From: SZUA-442 sp051011415
GTDB lineage: Bacteria; Actinomycetota; Acidimicrobiia; Spongiisociales; UBA5794
DNA: 9,965 bases
Assembly: GCA_051011415.1 (NCBI GenBank)
Contig: JBPCTY010000057.1
Coordinates: forward strand, 1-9,965
Direction: 5' to 3'
The translations under genes were made by a program, and so were the position numbers. The notes under the pieces are model-generated. The model did no database searches. It had not been told where the DNA came from and was given only the letters and a program-made list of their open reading frames with translations. Shown here in pieces: positions 1 to 6,127 of the stretch. The number at the start of each line of letters is the position of its first letter. Position 1 is the stretch's first letter.

Positions 1-41
1 TTACAGAGGCGTAACCACTGGGTTGAGGAGACGCAGACACG

Positions 42-536
42 ATGACAGAAATGACGAACGACGTGAGTTTCGGGTATCGATCCCCGCAGGTATGCAAAGT
101 GGTGGGCATCAGCTACCGCCAGCTCGACTACTGGGACCGTTCCGGGCTTCTGGGCCCGTCGCTGCAGGAAGCTGCAGGAAGCGGTTCACAGAGGTTGTAC
201 ACCTTCCAGGACATCGTCACCCTTCGGGTGGTGAAACGCCTGAAGGACGCCGGCACCAGCCTGCATAAGATCCGTCAGGCCTTCGACCAACTCGAAGAAG
301 AGGTTGGCCCGAACTGGCGTGAACAGGACATCACGCTCCTCAGTGACGGCACAACGATTTATGCAGCTCGAAGCCCTGAAGAGGTTGTGGATCTCCTTCA
401 AAAGGGTCAGGGAGTGTTCGGGATTGCTGTTCGTCCCGTGCATGACGAAGTGCGAGGCGAGATCCATAGACTCTTCCCCGAGCACGCTGAAGACTCAGCG
501 GCGCAAGCGATCATTGCGGAAGCGGCGGGAAGCTGA
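42..536 (+). CDS. MerR-family transcriptional regulator (mycobacterial Rv1830-like branch)
   Basis: This is a cytoplasmic DNA-binding regulator of 164 residues. The N-terminal winged helix-turn-helix covers roughly residues 11-75, with the typical GISYRQLDYWDRSGL helix and the AAGSGSQRLY wing. The C-terminal part (ITLLSDGTTIY, then VVDLLQKGQGVFGIAV, about residues 97-130) resembles, from memory, the small MerR proteins next to garA and the gcv genes in mycobacteria (Rv1830/ResR type, linked to growth and division control). I see no cysteine metal site, so it is not a classical metal sensor. The start has a GAGGAG ribosome site at 25-30. The stop overlaps the next gene (CTGA), suggesting co-translation. 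gcvT downstream matches the family's usual company. The family call is firm. The exact ortholog and its targets are inferred. Confidence 0.9.
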   Translation: MTEMTNDVSFGYRSPQVCKVVGISYRQLDYWDRSGLLGPSLQEAAGSGSQRLYTFQDIVTLRVVKRLKDAGTSLHKIRQAFDQLEEEVGPNWREQDITLLSDGTTIYAARSPEEVVDLLQKGQGVFGIAVRPVHDEVRGEIHRLFPEHAEDSAAQAIIAEAAGS

Positions 537-976
537 CACACGACGACCTCTTCGGGCCGGCGCAAGCCGACACCACCGAGTTCGCCCACAACAGCGAACG
601 CGAGTTTGCGCGACTTCTCGACTTTTACGGTATCGATTGGGAGTACGAGCCGAGAGCGTTCGCCATCGAGTGGAACGAAGATCAGGAACCGTCGAAGTGG
701 TTTCGCCCTGACTTCTACCTCCCGGAGGACGACGTCTATATCGAGATCACGACGATGAGCCAGAAGCTTGTGACGAAGAAGAACCGGAAGGTGAAGCAAC
801 TCAGAGAGTTGTATCCGGACGTTCACTGCAAGGTGTTCTATCAACGGGACTATCTCCACCTGCTGGTCAAGTACGGGCTTGAAGAACCAGATGCCTCCAT
901 TGAGACGCCAGCACCGACTCGGATACCCGGTCCGCCCGATGTGATCGACCTTGGCCTCGAAGCAGATGCCGGCTAG
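533..976 (+). CDS. PD-(D/E)XK nuclease-like conserved protein, apparent CTG start
   Basis: The frame encodes 147 residues if read from CTG 533. It is open from 491, after a TGA at 488-490, and contains no ATG, GTG or TTG before ATG 755. That ATG would remove the whole core. The core looks like a restriction-endonuclease fold: a helix with Glu22/Glu24 (SEREFARLLDFYGI), WEYEP, then RPDFYLPE with Asp60 and VYIEIT with Glu71, then a Lys-rich stretch (KKNRK). The Lys of the usual ExK is Thr73 here, so the catalytic lysine may have moved or activity may be lost. CTG overlaps the merR stop by four bases and has GGAAG at 518-522 with 10-nt spacing, consistent with translational coupling. The substrate is unknown. 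A structural or DNA-repair role is possible but not shown. The fold is inferred from motifs. Confidence 0.7.
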   Translation: MTHDDLFGPAQADTTEFAHNSEREFARLLDFYGIDWEYEPRAFAIEWNEDQEPSKWFRPDFYLPEDDVYIEITTMSQKLVTKKNRKVKQLRELYPDVHCKVFYQRDYLHLLVKYGLEEPDASIETPAPTRIPGPPDVIDLGLEADAG

Positions 977-980
977 CGGC

Positions 981-986
981 TAGCAT
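981..986 (+). promoter_or_regulatory. candidate -10 box for gcvT
   Basis: TAGCAT lies just after the nuclease stop codon and 29 bases before the gcvT ATG. Transcription would start near 993 and give a short leader carrying AGGA at 1006-1009, the gcvT ribosome site. The same hexamer precedes the dehydrogenase gene at 8441. No clear -35 box is seen. gcvT may also be read through from merR. Confidence 0.35.
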
Positions 987-1015
987 CGTCGCCGACCCGC
1001 GACACAGGACCAACG

Positions 1016-2062
1016 ATGCCCGCTTCACCGATCCATGCCGTCCATGAAGACCTAGGAGCACGCTTCACTGACTTCGGGGGCTGGAGCATGCCCGTTCAGT
1101 ACGAGGGGGTTCTCGACGAGCACCGAGCAGTGCGCAGCGACGTCGGTGTCTTCGATGTCTCGCATCTCGGCCGCTTTGAAGTTGCAGGTCCCGGCTCGAC
1201 TGAACTGTTGCGCCGACAGCTATGTAACGACATCTCGACAATTGATCCTGGACGAGCGCAATACACCATGGCGCTCAACGCACGGGGTGGCGTCGAGGAC
1301 GACATCATCGTGTGGCGGCTCGAACACGAGCGTTACTGGGTCATGCCGAACGGAACCAACTCAACGGAGATCGAGAACCGATTCATCTCCGACGCACCTG
1401 AGGGTGTGACCGTCACCGACATTCGCATGGCGACCGCTCTCTTTGCAGTCCAGGGACCAAGCTCGAGCGGTGTCGTGTCGTCCGTAGTTAGCGAGATGCC
1501 TGGGAGATTTCGTGTCGTCGAGACTTCTTTCGGGGATACATCTGTCGTCGCCGCCGGTACCGGTTATACGGGCGAGCGAGGGGCTGAAATCTGTGTGCCA
1601 CTCGAAAGGGCGACCGCTGTCTGGTCCGCTCTCGTCGCTGAAGGTGCTGTCCCCTGTGGCCTCGGAGCCAGAGACACACTGCGCTTGGAGATGGGGTATC
1701 CGCTTTGGGGCCAGGATCTATCGGAAACCATCTCTCCGCTCGAGGCGGGACTGGGCTGGGTGGTGGATTGGAACCACGACTTCGTGGGCAAGACAGCGCT
1801 CGAAGCACAACGTGGGAACCTCGCCAAACGGATGGTCGCATTCACAACAGAAGGCCGGGCCATCCCACGCAACGGCTACAGGGTCGAATCTGACAGTGGG
1901 TCTGGAGAAGTCACCTCCGGGAACTTCTCACCAACACTCGAGCATGGCATCGGACTTGCCTATGTGTCGCCGCCGCCATCCAAGGATGAGTCGATTTCCG
2001 TGATCATCCGGGGAAAGAGCGTGCCTGCGACTCGTACGAAGCTTCCGTTCGTCGAGCGTTAG
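1016..2062 (+). CDS. gcvT: aminomethyltransferase, glycine cleavage system T protein
   Basis: The T protein takes the aminomethyl group from lipoylated H protein, releases ammonia and forms 5,10-methylene-tetrahydrofolate. The 348 residues match the usual length of about 360. Family motifs appear in order: FGGWSMPVQYEGV (19-32), VGVFDVSHLG (43-52, usually SHMG), GGVEDDIIV (91-99, with the folate-site Asp near 95-96), GYTGERGAEI (183-192), GLGARDTLRLEMGYPLWGQDL (215-235), GEVTSGNFSPTL near residue 300 and a KLPFVER tail. ATG 1016 has AGGA six bases upstream and starts the conserved N-terminus. Genes for the P, H and L proteins are not in the window. The MerR gene upstream suggests that the rest of the cluster may lie to the left. 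The call is secure. Confidence 0.96.
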   Translation: MPASPIHAVHEDLGARFTDFGGWSMPVQYEGVLDEHRAVRSDVGVFDVSHLGRFEVAGPGSTELLRRQLCNDISTIDPGRAQYTMALNARGGVEDDIIVWRLEHERYWVMPNGTNSTEIENRFISDAPEGVTVTDIRMATALFAVQGPSSSGVVSSVVSEMPGRFRVVETSFGDTSVVAAGTGYTGERGAEICVPLERATAVWSALVAEGAVPCGLGARDTLRLEMGYPLWGQDLSETISPLEAGLGWVVDWNHDFVGKTALEAQRGNLAKRMVAFTTEGRAIPRNGYRVESDSGSGEVTSGNFSPTLEHGIGLAYVSPPPSKDESISVIIRGKSVPATRTKLPFVER

Positions 2063-2074
2063 ACCGTCGATCAC

Positions 2075-2623
2075 GTGCGTGTCATCTCCAGACTTGGCTG
2101 GCACACGGATCCTCCGGCAACCAGCCAAGAACTCCCACACGTGCGCGGCGTGCCACTCGAGTTCGATCTTCCGGAGGGAGCAACCCGCTGCCGGTCGTGG
2201 CCAAACCGACTCGGGTTACTCGAAGCCGGATCAGCATCCGATGAGGTCGAATGGCATTCGGAGCTAGCGCAGCCGCCTGAGGACGGAACTATCTCATCCG
2301 TCGGAAGGCCAGATTTGCAGGCATCACGTGAACTGCCGCAACGCACAAGGGCATTCCGTCGCCTTCTCAAATCTCTGGCTCAAATCCCTGGTGTCGAACT
2401 CACTGCGTTTCCAGATGCGATGTGCGCGATCATCCTTACGCCCGGGGTCCCCGCCGAGCGAAAAGCCGGCATTCGCTATCCCTCCGGGGTCGAGCCGGTT
2501 CCTGAACGCCTGGGCGAGTTTCCTGGGGGGCTCCAGCTTCGGGTTGACGACTCGGAGTGGCAGCGCTTCGACCGATATGCTGCGACGGTTCAGCAACTAT
2601 TGGCAGGGGACTACCAGCCATGA
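2075..2623 (+). CDS. conserved-looking hypothetical protein between gcvT and ppgK
   Basis: I do not recognise this 182-residue protein. It begins with GTG 12 nt after gcvT and ends with TGA inside the ppgK start (ATGA overlap), so it behaves as an operon member. It has no signal peptide, membrane segment or cysteine cluster. Trp and Arg are frequent in the first half. The second half (about 105-180: a helix-like RAFRRLLKSLAQI, then PGVELTAF, GIRYPSGVEPVPERL, GGLQLRVDDSEW and a terminal helix) faintly recalls the C-terminal small domain of fold-type I PLP enzymes, but the lysine-bearing large domain is absent. That resemblance is weak inference. No good ribosome site precedes GTG 2075, and GTG 2141 is an alternative start. 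Coding is supported by the tight spacing and the uninterrupted frame. Confidence 0.65.
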   Translation: MRVISRLGWHTDPPATSQELPHVRGVPLEFDLPEGATRCRSWPNRLGLLEAGSASDEVEWHSELAQPPEDGTISSVGRPDLQASRELPQRTRAFRRLLKSLAQIPGVELTAFPDAMCAIILTPGVPAERKAGIRYPSGVEPVPERLGEFPGGLQLRVDDSEWQRFDRYAATVQQLLAGDYQP

Positions 2624-3360
2624 AACGGATGGGTATCGACATCGGTGGTTCGGGGATCAAGGGCGCGGTCGTAGACCTGACGACCGGCGAGCTTGTATCC
2701 GAGCGCTATCGAGTCAAGACACCTCAGAAGTCGACCCCAGAGGCAGTCATGGAGGTCGTAGCCGAGGTCGTTGCCCATCACGGCTGGGACGGCCCCATCG
2801 GGATCACCGTTCCGGGAGTCGTGCAACACGGGGTAGTGCTCACAGCGGCCAACATCTCGAAGAAGTGGATCGACTTGGAGGCGGACACAGCCTTCGAACA
2901 CGCACTTGGCAGGCCAGTGTCGGTTATCAACGATGCTGATGCTGCTGGCCTCGCAGAGGTGCAGTATGGAGCGGCGCAGGACATGGACGGGGTGTGCTTA
3001 CTCCTCACCTTCGGTACAGGTATCGGTTCGGCGCTCATCAATGACGGACGGCTCGTTCCCAACACCGAGCTGGGTCATCTGAAGTTCCGCGGAATGGAAG
3101 CCGAGGCATATGCGGCGGCGCAGCTCGTGGAACGGGAGAACATGGATCTTGACTGGTGGGCAGGCCGGGTAAACGAGTTCCTTCAGCACGTCGACTTCGT
3201 ATTCAATCCCGACGTTGTCATCTTCGGTGGCGGCATATCCAAGAGATTCGACGACTTTGCACACCGGTTCGATACCCGAGCCATGATCATTCCTGCGGCC
3301 CTTCGCAACAACGCCGGCATAGTTGGTGCGGCGATGTCCGCCGACGAGAGGAGTACCTAG
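2620..3360 (+). CDS. ppgK: polyphosphate glucokinase (ROK family)
   Basis: This cytoplasmic kinase phosphorylates glucose at C6 using inorganic polyphosphate, and usually also ATP. The 246 residues show the family signature: GIDIGGSGIKG (5-15, phosphate binding), the PpgK-typical KTPQKSTP (33-40), TVPGVVQHGVVLTAANI (63-79), INDADAAGLAE with catalytic Asp105, TFGTGIGS (130-137) and PNTELGH with Glu150/His153. The ROK zinc motif (CxCGxxGC) is missing, as is normal for PpgK. ATG 2620 is chosen because it overlaps the preceding TGA and follows AGGGGA at 2604-2609. An in-frame ATG at 2629 is less well placed. The stop TAG shares one base with the next gene's GTG. Polyphosphate use is predicted from family membership. 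Confidence 0.95.
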   Translation: MKRMGIDIGGSGIKGAVVDLTTGELVSERYRVKTPQKSTPEAVMEVVAEVVAHHGWDGPIGITVPGVVQHGVVLTAANISKKWIDLEADTAFEHALGRPVSVINDADAAGLAEVQYGAAQDMDGVCLLLTFGTGIGSALINDGRLVPNTELGHLKFRGMEAEAYAAAQLVERENMDLDWWAGRVNEFLQHVDFVFNPDVVIFGGGISKRFDDFAHRFDTRAMIIPAALRNNAGIVGAAMSADERST

Positions 3361-4184
3361 TGACCGCAACTACGGGAGCACTAACCGCTACCGACGGAAC
3401 GGAGCTGTACACGAGATCGTGGACGATCGACGCACCGCGATACGACGTTCTCCACGTGCACGGACTCGGCGAACACTGTGGCCGGTGGGATGCGGTTGCC
3501 GAGCATTTCAACAGGAACGGCGCAAACGTCTACTCCTACGACCTTCGAGGTCACGGAAGAAGTGGGGGGGACAGCGGCGACGTCGGAACGTTTTCCGATT
3601 TCTATGAGGACATATCGTCGATGGCAACCGCGACGGCCGCTAGCTCCGGTAGGCGATGGGTTCTTTATGGCCACTCGTTCGGCGGTATGCAGAGTGCTGG
3701 ATACCTCATCAAGGATGAAGAGCCGATGCCGAATGTCGCCGTGCTCTCGTCACCTTGGATGCAGGTAGCTGGGGACTTCAACTCAGCGCTCCTATATGCG
3801 ACCCGCGGTGTCGCCAAGTTCGCTCCAAGCATGCGCTTTCCGGTGAAGATCGGCGAAGATCAACTCTCGAAAGACCCGGCTGTCGCTGAAGAGTACTTCT
3901 CCGATCCCCACGTAACGCGGGCCGCGACGGCGCGCCTCGGTAGTGAGATCTCGAAAGAGATGGAAGAGCTGGATGGCCGTTTGGATGAGATCACGATTCC
4001 CACGTTGGTCTTCCACGGCGCCGACGACGAAATCGCAGAGCCTTCAGCTTCCGCAGGCCTTGCGGCGTCCCCCGGAGTAGAACGAAAGGTCTATCCGAAC
4101 CTCCGGCATGAAACGCACAACGAACCAGAGGCCGCCCAGGTCTTGGGCGACATGACCGACTGGATCGACGCCAAACTGTCCTAG
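3360..4184 (+). CDS. alpha/beta hydrolase, monoacylglycerol-lipase type
   Basis: This 274-residue serine hydrolase of the S33/Hydrolase_4 group probably releases fatty acids from monoacylglycerols or lysophospholipids. The oxyanion-side motif HGLGEH (34-39) is typical of monoglyceride lipases. YDLRGHGRS spans 60-68. The nucleophile elbow is GHSFGG with Ser106. Asp223 in HGADDE and His250 in RHETHNEP complete the triad. There is no signal peptide, so it is probably cytoplasmic. GTG 3360 is favoured: GAGAGGAG at 3346-3353 gives six-base spacing, and it overlaps the ppgK stop by one base. The open frame extends upstream, but that part lies inside ppgK. Its stop shares CTAG with the convergent add gene. 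Substrate is inferred from the family. Confidence 0.9.
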   Translation: MTATTGALTATDGTELYTRSWTIDAPRYDVLHVHGLGEHCGRWDAVAEHFNRNGANVYSYDLRGHGRSGGDSGDVGTFSDFYEDISSMATATAASSGRRWVLYGHSFGGMQSAGYLIKDEEPMPNVAVLSSPWMQVAGDFNSALLYATRGVAKFAPSMRFPVKIGEDQLSKDPAVAEEYFSDPHVTRAATARLGSEISKEMEELDGRLDEITIPTLVFHGADDEIAEPSASAGLAASPGVERKVYPNLRHETHNEPEAAQVLGDMTDWIDAKLS

Positions 4185-5236
4185 GCCGGTAGACCGTACG
4201 CTGGGCGCACAACCTCTTCGATGATTCGCTTGCGCTCCGGCCACGGACCAAACCCTGCGCGGACAGCATTTTCGGTAATCAGACCGATGTCGCCATCTGT
4301 CAGATCGAACGCATCGATTGCCAGCGCATACTCGCTCGCCACCGACACATCTGACATGAGGCGGTTGTCGGTATTGATGCTGACGTTGAACCCTGTTCGG
4401 AACATCTCCCCAAACGGGTGAGAGGGTGCATCCTCGAATCCGCCAGTGTGAAGGTTCGACGTGATCGCAACCTCCAGTGGAACCTGTTGATCACGCACGC
4501 GCTCAGCCAACGATCCCAATCTTGTGATACTCCCGCCCTCACCGAAATCAGTCTCATCTGCGAGATGGACGCCATGTCCGATGCGCTGTGCGCCGCACAA
4601 TGCCAAGGCCCGCCAGACCGAGTGTGGTCCATCGCCTTCACCGGCGTGGAGCGTGAGACCCAGACCTGCGGCTTGGATCTTGCGGATAGCGGCGAGATGC
4701 TGATCCGGCGGGTAGCCGGCCTCGGGACCCGCTAGGTCGAAAGCGACGACACCATCGCCGTGAAACCGGATAGCTGCGTCTGCAGCGTGCTCGGAGTCGT
4801 TTTGGTGGCGCAGAGCGCAGACAATCCCATACACGACGATGTCTCGGTCTCGGGATGCCGTTGCTAAGCCAGACAGCGCCGCTTCCACCACTTCTTCTCT
4901 ACGTAGGCCCTCTTTCGTGAAGAGTCCAGGGTCGAAGCGCAACTCGGCATAGATCACATCGTCCGCGCTGAGGTCCTCAACGGCCTCGATCGCAACCCGC
5001 TCGATCGCATTCGCTGTCTGCATCACGGCGATCGTGTGATCGAAGGCCTCCAGATAGCGCTCCAGCGAGCCAGATTGGCCTTGATGAAACCAATCGGAGA
5101 GGTCGCCATGGTTGTCCGCTGGGAGTTGATGGCCGATCTCGTCGGCGAGCTCCAGCACGGTGGCGACCCTGAGCCCGCCATCGAGGTGGTCATGCAGTAC
5201 GGCTTTGGGCTTGTACCCGCCCAGTCGTTCGTCCAT
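4181..5236 (-). CDS. add: adenosine deaminase
   Basis: The enzyme hydrolytically deaminates adenosine and deoxyadenosine to inosine forms in purine salvage. The 351 residues carry the full metal and catalytic set: HDHLDG with His15/His17, TLHAGE with His197 and Glu200, RIGHG with His221, and SINTDN with Asp290, which is the bacterial ADA form. YAELRFDP (96-103) and SNLHTGG followed by HPF are further family motifs. The start ATG (5234-5236) is preceded by TAGCGT with six bases between, so the mRNA is probably leaderless. The 3' end meets the lipase gene tail to tail, sharing four bases. A short upstream ORF ends nine bases before the start. The function call is secure. A related deaminase with another purine substrate is a minor alternative. 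Confidence 0.95.
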   Translation of the reverse strand: MDERLGGYKPKAVLHDHLDGGLRVATVLELADEIGHQLPADNHGDLSDWFHQGQSGSLERYLEAFDHTIAVMQTANAIERVAIEAVEDLSADDVIYAELRFDPGLFTKEGLRREEVVEAALSGLATASRDRDIVVYGIVCALRHQNDSEHAADAAIRFHGDGVVAFDLAGPEAGYPPDQHLAAIRKIQAAGLGLTLHAGEGDGPHSVWRALALCGAQRIGHGVHLADETDFGEGGSITRLGSLAERVRDQQVPLEVAITSNLHTGGFEDAPSHPFGEMFRTGFNVSINTDNRLMSDVSVASEYALAIDAFDLTDGDIGLITENAVRAGFGPWPERKRIIEEVVRPAYGLPA

Positions 5237-5242
5237 GCGATG

Positions 5243-5248
5243 ACGCTA
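5243..5248 (-). promoter_or_regulatory. add: candidate -10 box for leaderless add
   Basis: On the minus strand TAGCGT is followed by exactly six bases and then the add ATG. This fits the actinobacterial TANNNT -10 box, with transcription starting at or next to the A of ATG. No convincing -35 box is visible. A six-base-pair inverted repeat with a GATT loop sits just upstream at 5254-5269. Confidence 0.55.
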
Positions 5249-5332
5249 GTGCAGCCTCGGATTCGAGGCGTAGATGTCCTCGATCTGCGCTGTGGCTGGC
5301 CGCATGGACTTCGGTGATTCCTGCTGCGTCAC
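5246..5332 (-). CDS. possible 28-residue upstream ORF ahead of add
   Basis: On the minus strand a frame opens after a TAG at 5369-5371. GTG at 5330-5332 (or ATG at 5303-5305) runs to TAG at 5246-5248, nine bases before add. The product would read MTQQESPKSM, then RPATAQIEDIYASNPRLH. G or C occupies the third codon position in 23 of 28 codons, against 16 and 13 for positions one and two, which is the pattern of coding DNA in such genomes. A GAGAGG lies 13 bases before the GTG, rather far, and a TAGGGT at 5366-5371 could be its -10 box. It could be a leader peptide, the tail of a decayed gene or chance. I do not recognise the peptide. Confidence 0.3.
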   Translation of the reverse strand: MTQQESPKSMRPATAQIEDIYASNPRLH

Positions 5333-5414
5333 TTCCTTGTCCAGGCCTCTCGTCGCTGAGATTCGACCCTAGCCCAACCGCGATGTGGTCACCCTCGCCA
5401 CGCTTCTACTGCTG

Positions 5415-5420
5415 TACTCT
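5415..5420 (+). promoter_or_regulatory. rnhB: candidate -10 box for rnhB
   Basis: TACTCT fits TANNNT and lies seven bases before GTG 5428, so transcription would begin at about the start codon (leaderless). It supports GTG 5428 over the longer open frame, which would start inside the divergent promoter region. No clear -35 box is seen. Confidence 0.45.
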
Positions 5421-5427
5421 CTTGCGG

Positions 5428-6126
5428 GTGACCTCCACCGTCCCTCGCCTACGCCCCTCGTTGAAGTCAAAGCCTCCCGGAGCTTCCTACGAGAGAGCGC
5501 TATGGGATCAGGGAGCCGATGTCGTCGTGGGGATCGATGAGGTGGGTCGAGGTGCGTGGGCAGGACCCCTGACGGTCGGCGCCGTGGTTATCCCCCGTGA
5601 TGCCCGCATCTATAAGGTCCGGGACTCGAAACAACTCACCGAACTCGAACGAGAAGCGATGTACGACCGCATCGTTGAGTGGGCAACGGCGTGGAGCGTC
5701 GGACACGCCTCCTTTGCCGAGTGCGACACGCTCGGCATGTCCGATGCTCAGAAGCTGGCCACGAGGCGCGCGCTTGCAGGCATTGACCTCGAAGTTGACC
5801 ATGCGTTGGTCGATGGAAAGTGGGATTTCGTTGAGACAGTCGACACGACAATGATCGTCAAGGGCGATGCAAAGTCGTTGAGCATCGCTGCCGCATCGAT
5901 CATCGCAAAGGTGACCCGGGATCGGTTGATGAGGGAGGCCGCGACCTCCTATCCATGGTTCGGCTTCGACTCGAACAAGGGTTACCCAGGGCCGAGACAC
6001 AGGGCGGCCCTTGCAGCGCTCGGTCCTTCCGCTATCCATCGGCGGTCATGGGTGTTCATGAGAAACCTTCCATGGTCCGGAATTGATGAATGCAGAACCC
6101 ACGACGAACCCCTGTCCCTGTTCTGA
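5428..6126 (+). CDS. rnhB: ribonuclease HII
   Basis: RNase HII nicks RNA embedded in DNA, including single misincorporated ribonucleotides and RNA primers. From GTG 5428 the protein has 232 residues, normal for the family. The catalytic carboxylates are visible: Asp37/Glu38 in GIDEVGRG, Asp129 in ALVDG and Asp165 in AKVTRD. AGPLTVGAVV (45-54), DSKQL (66-70), KGDAKSLSIAAASIIAKV (145-162), NKGYPGPRH and the HRRSW tail motif also match. The frame is open back to 5314, but those extra residues (Pro- and Ser-rich) are not family-like and lie in the divergent add/rnhB spacer. There is no Shine-Dalgarno sequence before GTG, and a -10 box sits just upstream, so a leaderless start is likely. maf follows one base after the stop. 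Confidence 0.95.
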   Translation: MTSTVPRLRPSLKSKPPGASYERALWDQGADVVVGIDEVGRGAWAGPLTVGAVVIPRDARIYKVRDSKQLTELEREAMYDRIVEWATAWSVGHASFAECDTLGMSDAQKLATRRALAGIDLEVDHALVDGKWDFVETVDTTMIVKGDAKSLSIAAASIIAKVTRDRLMREAATSYPWFGFDSNKGYPGPRHRAALAALGPSAIHRRSWVFMRNLPWSGIDECRTHDEPLSLF

Positions 6127-6127
6127 C

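Noticed and set aside
1..45. Possible tail of an upstream gene, ending at TAA 12-14 or at TGA 43-45 overlapping the merR ATG
   Set aside because: Too few codons remain to judge. Either end is plausible (the first would read TEA before the stop), but neither can be supported.
161..180. Exact 10-base tandem repeat (GCTGCAGGAA twice) inside merR
   Set aside because: The translated stretch LQEAAGSGSQRLY matches the conserved MerR-branch motif across the repeat, so it is not a recent frameshifting duplication.
407..859. 150-codon minus-strand frame opposite merR and the nuclease gene
   Set aside because: It is opposite two better-supported genes and has no recognisable motif. High-GC sequence often gives long antisense frames.
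2328..2939. 203-codon + frame across the hypothetical gene and ppgK
   Set aside because: It overlaps ppgK, whose motifs are unambiguous, and its product is Arg- and Ser-rich without motifs, as expected of an out-of-frame reading.
3156..3359. N-terminal extension of the lipase frame inside ppgK
   Set aside because: The extension is not hydrolase-like and lies in the ppgK coding region. GTG 3360 has a well-spaced ribosome site.
5314..5427. N-terminal extension of rnhB
   Set aside because: These residues precede the family core, show no conservation I recognise, and cross the add/rnhB promoter region. A -10 box just before GTG 5428 fits the shorter form.
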